Counted from the first letter of the stretch, positions 28,038 through 36,753 are shown. The stretch: 64,000 bases of DNA from Streptomyces spiroverticillatus (GCA_014650415.1 BMUX01000019.1:1-64000), one strand, 5' to 3'. Translations and numbers: made by a program. Notes: a model not told the origin generated them from the sequence alone.

Positions 28038-28481
28038 TCAGTTCTTGTTTCCGCGGGACCCTTGCTTGCGGCGGCGCGCTGCGGGCAGAGTCCGGCCGAC
28101 GATCACGGTGCGTTCCGGAGCCGGCGGCTCCGGCGACTTGCGGCGGCCGATCGCCCGGCGCACGCCGTACCCGAAGGCGGCGACCTTGACCAGGGGGCCG
28201 CCGAAGGTGGAGGCGACGGTGGTGGAGAGCGCCGAGGCGTTCGAGGTGACTTCCTGGACGTCGGAGGCGATCGCGTCGACCCGGTCGAGCTGCGTCTGCG
28301 CGGAGCGGACGGTCGCGGAGGCGTCGGCCAGCAGCGGAACCGCCTGGTCCGTCACGTCGGCCACCATGCGGGTCGTCGCCTTGAGCGTCTGCGCCAGCCT
28401 CACCAGCACCAGGGCCAGGAAGGAGACGAGGATCGCCCAGAAGACGGCCACCAGGATGCCGGCCACCTCTCCACCGGACAC
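28038..28481 (-). CDS. DUF948-containing membrane protein
   Basis: A 147-aa protein with an N-terminal transmembrane helix (VAGILVAVFWAILVSFLALV) and a long amphipathic helical region (MVADVTDQAVPLLADASATV, LDRVDAIASDVQEVTSNA), the DUF948 pattern that resembles chemoreceptor-like helices. The basic tail is ARRRKQGSRGNKN. An ATG lies 7 codons upstream, but GTG at 28481 is preceded by AAGGGAGC with 5-nt spacing and is preferred. It heads the alaS operon. Function unknown. Confidence 0.82.
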   Translation of the reverse strand: MSGGEVAGILVAVFWAILVSFLALVLVRLAQTLKATTRMVADVTDQAVPLLADASATVRSAQTQLDRVDAIASDVQEVTSNASALSTTVASTFGGPLVKVAAFGYGVRRAIGRRKSPEPPAPERTVIVGRTLPAARRRKQGSRGNKN

Positions 28482-28610
28482 GATGCGCTCCCTTGTGATC
28501 AAGATGTTTGCGGGACGAAAAGTCGTTCCGCGAGCCTATCGCGCCGGGGCAAGCGCTCCGTACCGGATATCGCACGCCCCGCCGGGGCGGCCCCACAACG
28601 CGCAAACCCG

Positions 28611-28637
28611 CCGCTCCCCGCTCCGGTGAGGGAGCGG
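28611..28637 (-). terminator. Candidate terminator after rpsD
   Basis: An 8-bp inverted repeat (28611-28618 with 28630-28637) with an 11-nt loop lies 46 nt past the rpsD stop. It is moderate in strength, but rpsD needs a stop signal before the alaS operon. Confidence 0.45.
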
Positions 28638-28682
28638 GAAGACGACGGGCAGTGCACGCACGTGCGTAAGTGCTACGCCGAA

Positions 28683-29297
28683 TCAGCGGGCGTAGTACTC
28701 GACGACCAGCTGCTCGTCGCAGATGACCGGGATTTCCTTGCGGTTCGGGTCGCGGTCCAGGCGGAAGGCCAGGGCCTTCAGGTTGACCTGGAGGTAGCGC
28801 GGGGTCTCACCCTCCGGGGCGTAGCCACCCTCGCGGGCGACCTGGAAGGGGACCTTCTCGCGGCTGCGCTCGCGGACCATCACGACGTCGTCGGGACGGA
28901 CACGGAACGACGGCTTGTCGACCTTGCCACCGTTGACCTCGATGTGGCCGTGGACGACCATCTGGCGGGCCTGGTAGATGGTGCGGGCGATGCCCGAACG
29001 CAGGACCAGGGCGTCGAGGCGACGCTCGAGCTCGACGACCAGCGCCTCGCCCGTCTTGCCTTCGGCCTTCTTGGCGCGGTCGTAGGCGCGCGCCATCTGG
29101 CGCTCGCTGATGTCGTACTGGGCGCGCAGACGCTGCTTCTCGAGCAGACGGACCTTGTAGTCCGAGTTCTGCTTGCGGCCACGGCCGTGCTCGCCCGGCG
29201 GGTAGGGGCGCGACTCGAAGTACTTGACGGCCTTCGGCGTCAGCGCAATGCCGAGCGCGCGGCTCTTCTTGACCTTGGGGCGGGACTGGTTCGGCAC
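28683..29297 (-). CDS. rpsD: 30S ribosomal protein S4
   Basis: S4 is a primary 16S rRNA-binding protein that nucleates 30S assembly. The 204-aa protein begins MPNQSRPKVKKSRALGIALT and carries the S4 domain (about residues 90-150, LERRLDALVLRSGIARTIYQ, VVHGHIEVNGGKVDKPSF). The N-terminal zinc cysteines found in some S4 proteins are absent, so this is the Cys-free form. Start is GTG at 29297 after AGAGG. The gene stands alone rather than in the alpha operon; a long leader precedes it. Confidence 0.97.
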   Translation of the reverse strand: MPNQSRPKVKKSRALGIALTPKAVKYFESRPYPPGEHGRGRKQNSDYKVRLLEKQRLRAQYDISERQMARAYDRAKKAEGKTGEALVVELERRLDALVLRSGIARTIYQARQMVVHGHIEVNGGKVDKPSFRVRPDDVVMVRERSREKVPFQVAREGGYAPEGETPRYLQVNLKALAFRLDRDPNRKEIPVICDEQLVVEYYAR

Positions 29298-29633
29298 GAA
29301 CCAACCTCTCTATCTGTGTGGATAACGGCTTCACCAGGGTTAAGGGAGGTCGCATCCGCAGCCTGGGAAACCCCTCCGTCGCCGGACGGGCAGCCGCTCC
29401 CTGGTCTGGGCACTATGTGCAGCACGCGAGTGGCCCACCGATCCTTCGGGAATCCCGGGGATGATGGGCTGCCCGCGACACCTTCAACGGTGCGCGACGC
29501 TCCTGGAACACCCTCGAAAGGGGCTCCGGCTGCATGTCCCGTTCTGGTGATGCCGGTACGAGACCGGACACGGGACGCAGCGCTTCGGTCGATTGTACGG
29601 GGTCGGGCGCGATGGTGCGGACCGGGCCGCCCG
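29298..29633. other. Leader/intergenic region upstream of rpsD
   Basis: These 336 bases contain no convincing gene. They must hold the rpsD promoter and leader plus the 3' end of the nuclease transcript. A 9-base inverted repeat (29387-29395 with 29467-29475) could close a long-range helix of about 70 nt in the leader. An S4-responsive element is possible, but I cannot match it to a known motif. Confidence 0.35.
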
Positions 29634-30317
29634 TCAGCCGCAGGTCCCCAGCATCTCGAAGAGCGCGCCCTTCTCGGGCGGGGTCACGGTCAGCGCGTAC
29701 TTGGCTTTGATGCCGGTCCAGCGGCGCGCGTACTCGCACCAGTATTCACGCCGGGGCTTCCACTTGTCGGGGGTCTTGCTGCTCTTGTCGTAGTTCGCCT
29801 GCTTGTCGACCGCGAGGAGTACGTCCAGGTCGTTGGCGTACGTCAGCCGCTTCTCCGGCGTCCAGGCCCAGGCCCCGGCCCGCCAGGCGGCGCCGAGCGG
29901 GACGACGTGGTCGGTCTGGATCTGGGAGGCCCGGCGGTAGGAGTACGGGAGTTCCTTGCCGGTGTACGGGTCGTGGAGGACGCCGGACAGGGGCACGCAG
30001 GCGTCCGGGTCGCCCTGGTCGGTGACGGTGAGGTCCCGGTGGAGGACGTCGTCGCGGGTGTCGCAGCCGTTGCGCCCGCCGGGGGCGTCGGTCTCGTCCG
30101 ACCAGGTCTCGCCGAACTCCGCCCTCTTGTACGTCTCCCAGTTCTTGCCCCAGGCGACGGTGAGCCCGGCCAGCTCGCGGCGGGCGGTCGCGGTGTCGGG
30201 CGGGAAGCCGTGGCTGGTGAGGGGGACGGGCGAGGGCCGCTCGGGCGGGGTCTCGGCCTGGTGGCAGGCGGTGGCCGCCGCGAGGCAGACGAGGAGTACC
30301 GCCGTTCGTCGGGCCAT
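29634..30317 (-). CDS. Predicted secreted lipoprotein with HNH-type nuclease domain (DUF1524-like)
   Basis: A 227-aa protein with a short basic start, a hydrophobic stretch and a lipobox (LAAATAC, Cys at about residue 18), so it is probably a lipid-anchored extracellular protein. The mature part contains the HNH-like motif QTDHVVPLGAAWRAGAWAW and downstream NYDKSSKTPDKW, as in secreted GmrSD C-terminal/DUF1524 nucleases. Four Cys in the mature part (NGCDTRDD, DACVPLSG, EYWCEYAR, LGTCG) could form disulphides. Such proteins are abundant in streptomycetes, where a role in nucleic acid scavenging is often assumed. It is probably monocistronic. Confidence 0.82.
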   Translation of the reverse strand: MARRTAVLLVCLAAATACHQAETPPERPSPVPLTSHGFPPDTATARRELAGLTVAWGKNWETYKRAEFGETWSDETDAPGGRNGCDTRDDVLHRDLTVTDQGDPDACVPLSGVLHDPYTGKELPYSYRRASQIQTDHVVPLGAAWRAGAWAWTPEKRLTYANDLDVLLAVDKQANYDKSSKTPDKWKPRREYWCEYARRWTGIKAKYALTVTPPEKGALFEMLGTCG

Positions 30318-30380
30318 GTTCCGGAGCGTAGTCGCGCGGGCACACTCCCGCCCGTCGCGTACGCCCCGCCCCGTGGAACC

Positions 30381-31733
30381 TCACCCCTTCCCGTTGAGCC
30401 TCTCCCGCACCTTCTCCACCACGTCCGCGTACCGGGCTTCGGCGCCGTAGCGGGTGGGCGTGTAGTACCGCTTGTCCTTGACCTCGTCCGGGGCGTACTG
30501 CTGGGCGGCGATTCCGCCCGGCACGTCGTGCGGGTAGACGTACCCCTGGGCGTGGCCGAGCTTGGCGGCGCCCTTGTAGTGCCCGTCGCGCAGGTGCGGG
30601 GGGACGGCGCCGGCCAGACCGTTCCGTACATCTGCCTGGGCGGCCTGGATGGCGAGGGTCGCGGCGTTGGACTTCGGGGCCAGCGCGAGGGCGATGGTGG
30701 CGTGGCTGAGGGTGAGGGCGGCCTCGGGGAAGCCGATCATGGCGACGGCCTGGGCGGCGGCGACGGCGGTCGGCAGGGCGGTGGGGTCGGCGAGGCCGAT
30801 GTCCTCGCTGGCGGAGATCATGAGCCGCCGGGCGATGAAGCGGGGATCCTCACCGGCCTCGATCATCCGTGCCAGATAGTGCAGCGCGGCGTCCACGTCG
30901 GACCCCCGGATGGACTTGATGAGGGCGCTGGCGACGTCGTAGTGCTGGTCGCCGTCGCGGTCGTACCGTACGGCGGCCCGGTTGACGGCCTCCTCGACCG
31001 TCTCCAGGGAGATCTCCTCCTCCCCCTTGGAGATCGCCGCCCCTGCCGCCGCTTCCAGGGCGGTCAGGGCGCGCCGGGCATCACCGCCCGCGATCCGCAG
31101 GATGTGGTCCTCGGCGTCCTGGGGCAGAGTGACCGCGCCGCCGAGGCCGCGCTCCTCGGCGAGGGCCCGGTGCAGCAGCCCGCGCAGATCCTCGTCGGTA
31201 AGAGACTCAAGGGTGAGGAGCAGAGACCGGGACAGCAGCGGCGAGATGATCGAGAAGTACGGATTCTCGGTCGTCGCCGCGATGAGCGTCACCCAGCGGT
31301 TCTCCACGGCGGGCAGCAGGGAGTCCTGCTGGGCCTTGCTGAAGCGGTGGATCTCGTCGAGGAAGAGGACGGTCTCCTTGCCGTACCCCCCGGAGGCCCG
31401 ACGGGCGCCCTCGATCACGGCCCGTACTTCCTTCACCCCCGCCGTGATCGCGGACAGCTCCACGAACCGCTTCTGGGTGGCCTGACTGACCACGTACGCC
31501 AGGGTCGTCTTGCCGATGCCGGGCGGCCCCCACAGGATCACGGAGGACGCCCCGGCGGGACCACCGCCGCCCTCCCCCACCAGGCGGCGCAGCGGGGAAC
31601 CCGGCTTGAGCAGGTGCTTCTGCCCGAAGACCTCGTCGAGGGTGCGCGGGCGCATCCGGACGGCCAGGGGGCTGCTGGACGGGTCGCTCGCCTGGCGTTC
31701 TTCTGCGGCTGCGGTAAAGAGATCGGGCTCCAC
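30381..31733 (-). CDS. rarA: Replication-associated recombination protein A (RarA/MgsA AAA+ ATPase)
   Basis: RarA is a clamp-loader-like AAA+ ATPase that acts at stalled replication forks. The 450-aa protein has PLAVRMRPRTLDEVFGQKHL, Walker A GPPGIGKTT, Walker B VLFLDEIHRFSKAQQD, sensor 1 TLIAATTENPYF, and the tetramerisation domain with YDRDGDQHYDVASALIKSIR and MIEAGEDPRFIARRLMI. The start is ATG at 31733. In M. tuberculosis the homologue lies between alaS and hisS, as here. Confidence 0.95.
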   Translation of the reverse strand: MEPDLFTAAAEERQASDPSSSPLAVRMRPRTLDEVFGQKHLLKPGSPLRRLVGEGGGGPAGASSVILWGPPGIGKTTLAYVVSQATQKRFVELSAITAGVKEVRAVIEGARRASGGYGKETVLFLDEIHRFSKAQQDSLLPAVENRWVTLIAATTENPYFSIISPLLSRSLLLTLESLTDEDLRGLLHRALAEERGLGGAVTLPQDAEDHILRIAGGDARRALTALEAAAGAAISKGEEEISLETVEEAVNRAAVRYDRDGDQHYDVASALIKSIRGSDVDAALHYLARMIEAGEDPRFIARRLMISASEDIGLADPTALPTAVAAAQAVAMIGFPEAALTLSHATIALALAPKSNAATLAIQAAQADVRNGLAGAVPPHLRDGHYKGAAKLGHAQGYVYPHDVPGGIAAQQYAPDEVKDKRYYTPTRYGAEARYADVVEKVRERLNGKG

Positions 31734-31781
31734 AACCTGAAGCCTAGGTCAGCCCACTGACAACGCCCTCGGGCGAGGGGG

Positions 31782-32471
31782 TCAGCTGGTCCAGAAGCTC
31801 CACCAGTTGGTCAGGATCAGGATCCCGATGACGCCGATCCACAGCACCGGCACGACCCAGGGGAACTCGACCAGCCCGTTGCGCAGGGCGCGCGGGGCGG
31901 GCAGCACACGGTGCTTGAGGTTGTGGGTGGTCACGTAGCAGAACATGAAGATGGTGGCGACCCAGGCCAGGCAGCACCACAGGCACAGCGAGCGGATCGT
32001 GTACAGCGACTGGTACTGGAGGTACGTGCAGAAGACGACGCCGAAGAGGGTGCCGGCGTTGAGCCCGAGCCAGTACCAGCGCTTGTAGCGCGCGCCCGCG
32101 AGCAGGGCGACGCCGATCGCGATCACCATGCCGTACGTGACCAGTCCGAGCATCGGGTTCGGGAACCCGAAGAAGGACGCCTGGTCGCTCTTCATGATGT
32201 TGCCGCAGGCGACGACGGGGTTGAGGCTGCACGCGGGGGTGAAGCTCGGATCCTCGAGCAGCTTGAACTTGTCGATCGTGATCACCCAGGCGGCGAGCAG
32301 GCCGGCCGCTCCGGTGATGATCAGCATCCAGGCGAGGCCCTTGCCCGCCCCGATGAGGCCGGTGCCGTCCCGCTCGTCCGTGTCCGCAGACGCGCCCTCT
32401 GACACGTCGTCAACCTCTGTCGTCGTCATATCGCCGTTCCGTCGCTGCTGGGCCTTGTTGGGCTCGCTCAT
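31782..32471 (-). CDS. Vitamin K epoxide reductase (VKOR) family membrane protein
   Basis: A 229-aa integral membrane protein with about five hydrophobic helices and the VKOR signature. It has the paired loop cysteines in PACSLNPVVACGNIM, the conserved Ser-containing SFFGFPNPMLGL, and the redox motif CLWC in TIRSLCLWCCLAW. Bacterial VKORs reoxidise a DsbA-like partner with quinone and so drive disulphide formation in exported proteins. No DsbA gene is adjacent. The ATG at 32471 (MSEPNKAQ) has a weak ribosome-binding site; a second ATG at 32429 (MTTTEVDD) would shorten the cytoplasmic tail by 14 residues. Confidence 0.88.
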   Translation of the reverse strand: MSEPNKAQQRRNGDMTTTEVDDVSEGASADTDERDGTGLIGAGKGLAWMLIITGAAGLLAAWVITIDKFKLLEDPSFTPACSLNPVVACGNIMKSDQASFFGFPNPMLGLVTYGMVIAIGVALLAGARYKRWYWLGLNAGTLFGVVFCTYLQYQSLYTIRSLCLWCCLAWVATIFMFCYVTTHNLKHRVLPAPRALRNGLVEFPWVVPVLWIGVIGILILTNWWSFWTS

Positions 32472-32477
32472 TCTGCC

Positions 32478-32844
32478 GCACAGTGCTTGCCGCTGGAGCG
32501 CGGGGCGATGCGGCTCGGTCGGCTGGGCACCCGGTGCCGGGGGGCGGGTTTCGCCCCAGCCCCGCCCCTTCACCTACACCCGCGGGGCAGTTGCACGGTT
32601 CCGTGCGGGTGCGTCGTGGCTGGTCGCGCAGTTCGCCGCGCCCCTGAGATGCCTGCCCTTCGGGCGGCATATCAGCCCGTCCGGCGTTTGAGGACGCGCG
32701 GGCGCAGCCCGTGCAGGGGGCGAGGGGCGTAGCCCCATCGGGAACAGCAACCCACCAACAGCCCCGTACGGACAGGGTCGGCCCCGGACGGGAACAGTGC
32801 AAGGGCGGGGCGGAATCGCGTATTCGCGCCCATTCTCGTAAGCC
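32478..32844. repeat. Intergenic region with dispersed streptomycete repeat
   Basis: These 367 bases lie between divergent genes and have no convincing gene. The stretch 32553-32646, read on the minus strand, matches the unit at about 16856-16940 (GAACTGCGCG-CCAGCCAC...TAGGTGAAGGGGCGGGGCTGG). It is flanked by a further block common in streptomycete spacers (GGGCGGCATATCAGCCCGTC and GGCGTTTGAGG). The promoter of the ABC exporter should lie at the right end. Confidence 0.65.
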
Positions 32845-33699
32845 ATGACAGCACACGCAGTGGAAGTGCGCGGCCTGCACAAACGGTACGGCGACGTGAC
32901 CGCCGTCGACGGCCTGGACCTGGGCATCCGGTACGGCGAAGTGTTCGGCCTGCTCGGGCCGAACGGGGCCGGCAAGAGCACCACGGTGGAGATCCTCCAG
33001 GGCCACCGCAGCCGCGACGACGGAGAAGTGGCGGTGCTGGGCGCGGACCCGGCGACCGCCGACCGCGCCTGGCACGCCCGGGTGGGCATCGTCTGGCAGG
33101 ACGAATCCGCACCGGCGGAGTTGACCGTACGGGAGACGGTGACGCACTTCGCCCGCTACTACCCGAAGCCCCGGGACCCCGACGCGGTGATCGCCCTGGT
33201 CGGCCTGGAGGCGAAGGCGAAGGCCCGGATCAAGAGCCTGTCCGGCGGCCAGCGGCGGCGCCTGGACGTGGCGCTCGGTGTGATCGGAGGCCCCGAGCTG
33301 CTGCTCCTCGACGAGCCGACGACCGGTTTCGACCCGGGAGCACGGCGCCAGTTCTGGGAGCTGATCCGGATGCTGGCGGCGGAGGGCACGACGATCGTGC
33401 TGACCACGCACTACCTGGAGGAGGCCGAGGCACTCGCCGACCGGCTGGCGGTGATCGCGGCGGGCAAGGTGGTCGCGGAGGGCAACCCGGCCCAGTTGCG
33501 GGCCGAGTACGGCACGTACGCGACGGTGGAGTGGCAGGAGGCCGACGGCGCTCCGCGCTCGGAGCGCACCCGGACCCCGACCCGGACCGTCGCCGAGCTG
33601 ACGGGCCGCTTCGACGGGGAGATCCCGGGCCTGCGGATCACCCGCCCCACCCTGGAGGACGTCTACCTGCGCCTCACCGGACAGGAGGTGGCGCCGTGA
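32845..33699 (+). CDS. ABC exporter ATP-binding protein
   Basis: A 284-aa ATPase of the ABC-2/DrrA type. It has Walker A GPNGAGKST (about 43-51), a Q-loop in IVWQDESAPAELTV, signature LSGGQRRRLDVALGV, Walker B LLLLDEPTTGFDP, the switch His in VLTTHYLEEAEA, and a C-terminal extension of about 60 residues (ELTGRFDGEIPGLRI) typical of this subfamily. It overlaps the permease gene by GTGA, so the pair is co-translated. The exported compound (drug, lipid or peptide) cannot be told from sequence. Confidence 0.92.
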   Translation: MTAHAVEVRGLHKRYGDVTAVDGLDLGIRYGEVFGLLGPNGAGKSTTVEILQGHRSRDDGEVAVLGADPATADRAWHARVGIVWQDESAPAELTVRETVTHFARYYPKPRDPDAVIALVGLEAKAKARIKSLSGGQRRRLDVALGVIGGPELLLLDEPTTGFDPGARRQFWELIRMLAAEGTTIVLTTHYLEEAEALADRLAVIAAGKVVAEGNPAQLRAEYGTYATVEWQEADGAPRSERTRTPTRTVAELTGRFDGEIPGLRITRPTLEDVYLRLTGQEVAP

Positions 33700-34547
33700 C
33701 CACGGACCCCGGCACGAAGACGAGGACCGCGTCCGCCGAGACTCCCCCGCTGCCCGGCGTGTGGACGATCGGGCTCCAGCGGGGCGGCGTCGAGATCAAG
33801 CAGTTCTTCCGCCAGCGCGACCAGGTGATCTTCACCTTCGCGTTCCCGATCGTCTTCCTGGCCCTGTTCGCGTCGATCTTCCGCGACAACCTGGAGGGCA
33901 CCGGCATCACCGCCTCCCAGCTGTACGTGCCGACGATGCTGGCCTCGGGTCTGATGTCGGTCAGCTTCCAGTCGCTGGGCATCTCGATCGCCGTCGAGCG
34001 CGACGAGAAGGTGCTGCGGCGGCTGCGCGGGACGCCGATGCCGCCGGCCGCGTACTTCCTGGGGAAGATCTGGCTGGTGCTGGCCACCGGGGTCGCGGAG
34101 GCGGTGATCCTGCTGGCGGTAGGCTCCACCCTGTTCGACGTGGATCTCCCGGCGACGGCGGGCAAGTGGCTGACCTTCGTGTGGATCTTCGTGCTGGGGC
34201 TGACGGGGTGCGCCCTGCTGGGCATCGCGGTCAGCAGCCTGCCCACCTCGGGCAAGAGTGCGTCGTCGGTGGTGATCCTGCCGTTCCTGCTGCTCCAGTT
34301 CATGTCCGGGGTGTACATCCCGACCAAGGAGCTGCCCGACTGGATGCTGTCGGTCGGGTCCTTGTTCCCGCTGAAGTGGATGTGCCAGGGGCTGCGCGGG
34401 GTGTTCCTGCCGGAGTCGGCGGCGTCGCTGGAGCACGCGGGGGCGTGGGAGTACGACCGGATCGCGCTGGTGCTCGGGGCGTGGGTGATCGGCGGTCTGG
34501 TGCTGTGTCTGCTGACGTTCCGGTGGAAGAGCAAGCAGGACGGGTGA
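33696..34547 (+). CDS. ABC-2 type exporter permease
   Basis: A 283-aa membrane protein with six predicted helices, among them VIFTFAFPIVFLALFASIF, LVLATGVAEAVILLAVGS, WIFVLGLTGCALLGIAVSSL, SSVVILPFLLLQFMSGVYIP and IALVLGAWVIGGLVLCLLTF. The GVYIPTKELPDWM loop and the FPLKWMCQGLR segment are typical of ABC-2 permeases. GTG at 33696 overlaps the ATPase stop and follows a GGAGG site inside that gene. A bidirectional terminator separates it from convergent hisS. Confidence 0.9.
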   Translation: MTTDPGTKTRTASAETPPLPGVWTIGLQRGGVEIKQFFRQRDQVIFTFAFPIVFLALFASIFRDNLEGTGITASQLYVPTMLASGLMSVSFQSLGISIAVERDEKVLRRLRGTPMPPAAYFLGKIWLVLATGVAEAVILLAVGSTLFDVDLPATAGKWLTFVWIFVLGLTGCALLGIAVSSLPTSGKSASSVVILPFLLLQFMSGVYIPTKELPDWMLSVGSLFPLKWMCQGLRGVFLPESAASLEHAGAWEYDRIALVLGAWVIGGLVLCLLTFRWKSKQDG

Positions 34548-34557
34548 GGGTACGAGG

Positions 34558-34594
34558 CGGGGGCGCCCGGAATCGGTGATTCCGGGCGCCCCCG
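34558..34594. terminator. Bidirectional terminator between the ABC permease and hisS
   Basis: A 17-bp stem (34558-34574 with 34578-34594) with a 3-nt loop lies between two converging stop codons (34547 and 34616). Confidence 0.85.
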
Positions 34595-34615
34595 TCGACG
34601 TACGACCGCGAAAAA

Positions 34616-35878
34616 TCAGCCCAGGCGGCGCTGGAGCTCCGCGACGACCGCGTCCAGCGCGACCGGCTCCTGCTCGCCGGAATCCATGTCCTTGATCTGG
34701 ACCTGGCCCTCGGCGAGATCGCGCTCACCGGCGACCACGACGTAGCGCGCGCCGCTGCGGTGGGCGTTCTTCATGGCCGACTTCAGACCGCGTCCGGTGA
34801 AGGAGAAGTCGGTCGCGACCCCGGCCTTCCGCAGCTCGACGACCTTGGCGAACAGCACCCGGCGGGCCTCCTCGCCGAGCGGCACCGCGTACACCGAGGT
34901 GGCGGCGGGGATGTCGAGCTCGACGCCCTCGGCCTCCAGCGCGAGGACCGTGCGGTCGACGCCGAGCGCCCAGCCGACGGAGGGCAGCGCGGGGCCGCCG
35001 ATCATCTCGGAGAGGCCGTCGTAACGGCCGCCGCCACCCACCGCGGACTGCGAGCCGAGACCGTCGTGGACGAACTCGAAGGTGGTGCGGGTGTAGTAGT
35101 CCAGGCCGCGCACCAGCTTCTCGTCGTCCTCGAAGGCGACGCCGGCGGCCGTGATCAGTGCCCGTACTTCCTCGTGGTACGCCTTGCACGCGTCGCACAG
35201 GTAGTCGCGCAGCACCGGGGCGCCGACGAGCTGCTTCTGTACGTCGGCGCGCTTGTCGTCGAGGACGCGCAGCGGGTTGATCTCGGCGCGGCGGATCGTC
35301 TCCTCGTCGAGGTCGAGGCCGCGCAGGAAGGACTGGAGGGCCTCCCGGTAGACGGGGCGGCACTCCTTGTCGCCGAGCGAGTTGAGGAGGATGCGGAAGT
35401 TCTGGAGGCCGAGCGAGCGGTACGCCTGGTCCGCCAGGATGATCATCTCGGCGTCCAGCGCCGGGTCCTCGGCGCCGATGGCCTCGGCTCCGACCTGCGA
35501 GAAGTGGCGGTAGCGGCCCTTCTGGGGGCGCTCGTAGCGGTAGTACGAGCCGGAGTACCAGAGCTTGACGGGCAGGTTGCCGACCTTGTGGAGGTTGGCC
35601 TCCAGGGCGGCGCGCAGCACGGAGGCGGTGCCCTCGGGACGCAGGGCGAGCTCGTCGCCGCCCTTCGTGGTGAGGGTGTACATCTCCTTGGTCACGATGT
35701 CGGTGGACTCGCCGACACCGCGCGCGAACAGCTCGACGTTCTCGAAGCCGGGGGTCTCGATGTAGCCGTAGCCGGAGTTCTTCAGCGGCGCGGCGATGGC
35801 CTCGCGCACAGCGAGGAACTTCGCGGAGTCCGGGGGAAGCAGGTCGTACGTGCCCTTGGGGGCCTTGAAGGTGCTCAC
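34616..35878 (-). CDS. hisS: Histidyl-tRNA synthetase
   Basis: HisRS charges tRNA-His. The 420-aa protein has class II motif 1 near YGYIETPGFENVELFARG, motif 2 YRYERPQKGRYRHFSQVGAE, the HisA signature LVRGLDYYTRTTFEF, motif 3 GWALGVDRTVL, and a C-terminal anticodon-binding domain (TSVYAVPLGEEARR). GTG at 35878 (VSTFKAPKGTYDLLPP) is the family N-terminus; the ribosome-binding site is weak, and the gene lies 10 nt after the hydrolase stop, so translation may be coupled. The frame continues upstream but without support. Confidence 0.96.
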   Translation of the reverse strand: MSTFKAPKGTYDLLPPDSAKFLAVREAIAAPLKNSGYGYIETPGFENVELFARGVGESTDIVTKEMYTLTTKGGDELALRPEGTASVLRAALEANLHKVGNLPVKLWYSGSYYRYERPQKGRYRHFSQVGAEAIGAEDPALDAEMIILADQAYRSLGLQNFRILLNSLGDKECRPVYREALQSFLRGLDLDEETIRRAEINPLRVLDDKRADVQKQLVGAPVLRDYLCDACKAYHEEVRALITAAGVAFEDDEKLVRGLDYYTRTTFEFVHDGLGSQSAVGGGGRYDGLSEMIGGPALPSVGWALGVDRTVLALEAEGVELDIPAATSVYAVPLGEEARRVLFAKVVELRKAGVATDFSFTGRGLKSAMKNAHRSGARYVVVAGERDLAEGQVQIKDMDSGEQEPVALDAVVAELQRRLG

Positions 35879-35888
35879 GGGAGGGGTT

Positions 35889-36584
35889 TCACATTCCTCG
35901 TCGAGGGGCGGGCGCGTCGTCCAGTCCCCGCAGGTACGGGTTGGTCGCGCGCTCCTGGCCGATGGTCGTCTGGGGGCCGTGCCCGGACAGCACCACGGTC
36001 GAGTCCTCAAGCGGCAGGCACACTCGGGCCAGCGACTTCAGGAGATCGGCGTGGGAGCCGCCGGGAAAGTCGGTGCGTCCGACGGAGCCGGCGAACAAAA
36101 GGTCGCCCGAGAAGAGGATCGGCGGGATGTCCGCCGCCTCGGGCAGCCCGAAGGTCACCGACCCCTTCGTATGGCCGGGCGCGTGCGACACGGTCAGGTC
36201 CAGACCGGCGAGCTTCAGCTCGGCGCCGTCGTGCAGCTCCTTGACGTCGTCCGGCTCCCCCACGGTCAGCTCGCCCATGAGCTGGGCGCCCAGGGAGCGG
36301 CCGAGGGCCTTCTCCGGGTCGCTCATCATGAAGCGGTCCTCGGGGTGGATCCAGGCGGGCACGTTCTTCGCGCCGCACACGGGGACGACGGAGGCGACGT
36401 GGTCGATGTGGCCGTGGGTGAGCACGACGGCGACGGGCTTCAGCCGATGCTTCTTCAGCGTCTCCTCGACACCCTGGGTGGCCTGGTGGCCGGGGTCGAT
36501 GATGACGCACTCCTCGCCTGCGGCGGGGGCGACCAGGTAGCAGTTGGTCCCCCAGGCCCCGGCGGGGAACCCGGCAATAAGCAC
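35889..36584 (-). CDS. Metallo-beta-lactamase-fold hydrolase (glyoxalase II-like)
   Basis: A 231-aa cytoplasmic hydrolase with the complete dinuclear-metal motif THGHIDHVASV, plus APGHTKGSV, FSGDLLFAGSVGRTDFPGG and SGHGPQT. It is most like glyoxalase II/thiolesterase members of the superfamily; the true substrate may be a mycothiol or other thiol ester, since streptomycetes use mycothiol rather than glutathione. GTG at 36584 follows GAGG at 8 nt. It is the gene just upstream of hisS, as with Rv2581c in M. tuberculosis. Confidence 0.88.
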   Translation of the reverse strand: MLIAGFPAGAWGTNCYLVAPAAGEECVIIDPGHQATQGVEETLKKHRLKPVAVVLTHGHIDHVASVVPVCGAKNVPAWIHPEDRFMMSDPEKALGRSLGAQLMGELTVGEPDDVKELHDGAELKLAGLDLTVSHAPGHTKGSVTFGLPEAADIPPILFSGDLLFAGSVGRTDFPGGSHADLLKSLARVCLPLEDSTVVLSGHGPQTTIGQERATNPYLRGLDDAPAPRRGM

Positions 36585-36622
36585 GATCGTCCTCTTCGTG
36601 GTCGTCCAGCCAGTCTTTGTCC

Positions 36623-36636
36623 ATTGCACGTGCAAT
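36623..36636. promoter_or_regulatory. Perfect 14-bp palindrome in the hydrolase/cyclophilin divergent promoter region
   Basis: ATTGCACGTGCAAT reads the same on both strands. It sits 39 nt upstream of the hydrolase start and about 118 nt upstream of the cyclophilin start, and is unusually AT-rich for this genome. It looks like an operator for a dimeric regulator, not yet identified. Confidence 0.5.
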
Positions 36637-36753
36637 AGATCAGAGCCTACCGGCGCTCCTCGTCCCACAGGTAACCCATATACGGTACGGGCTAGCTCGG
36701 GCCCGGTCGGACATCTGTCCGGCACCAGACGACACGTACGAGGAGAAGACCCG

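Noticed and set aside
25536..31760. Plus-strand open frame of 2074 codons opposite alaS, rpsD and rarA
   Set aside because: Crosses several real genes and spacers and has shadow-frame composition, without domains.
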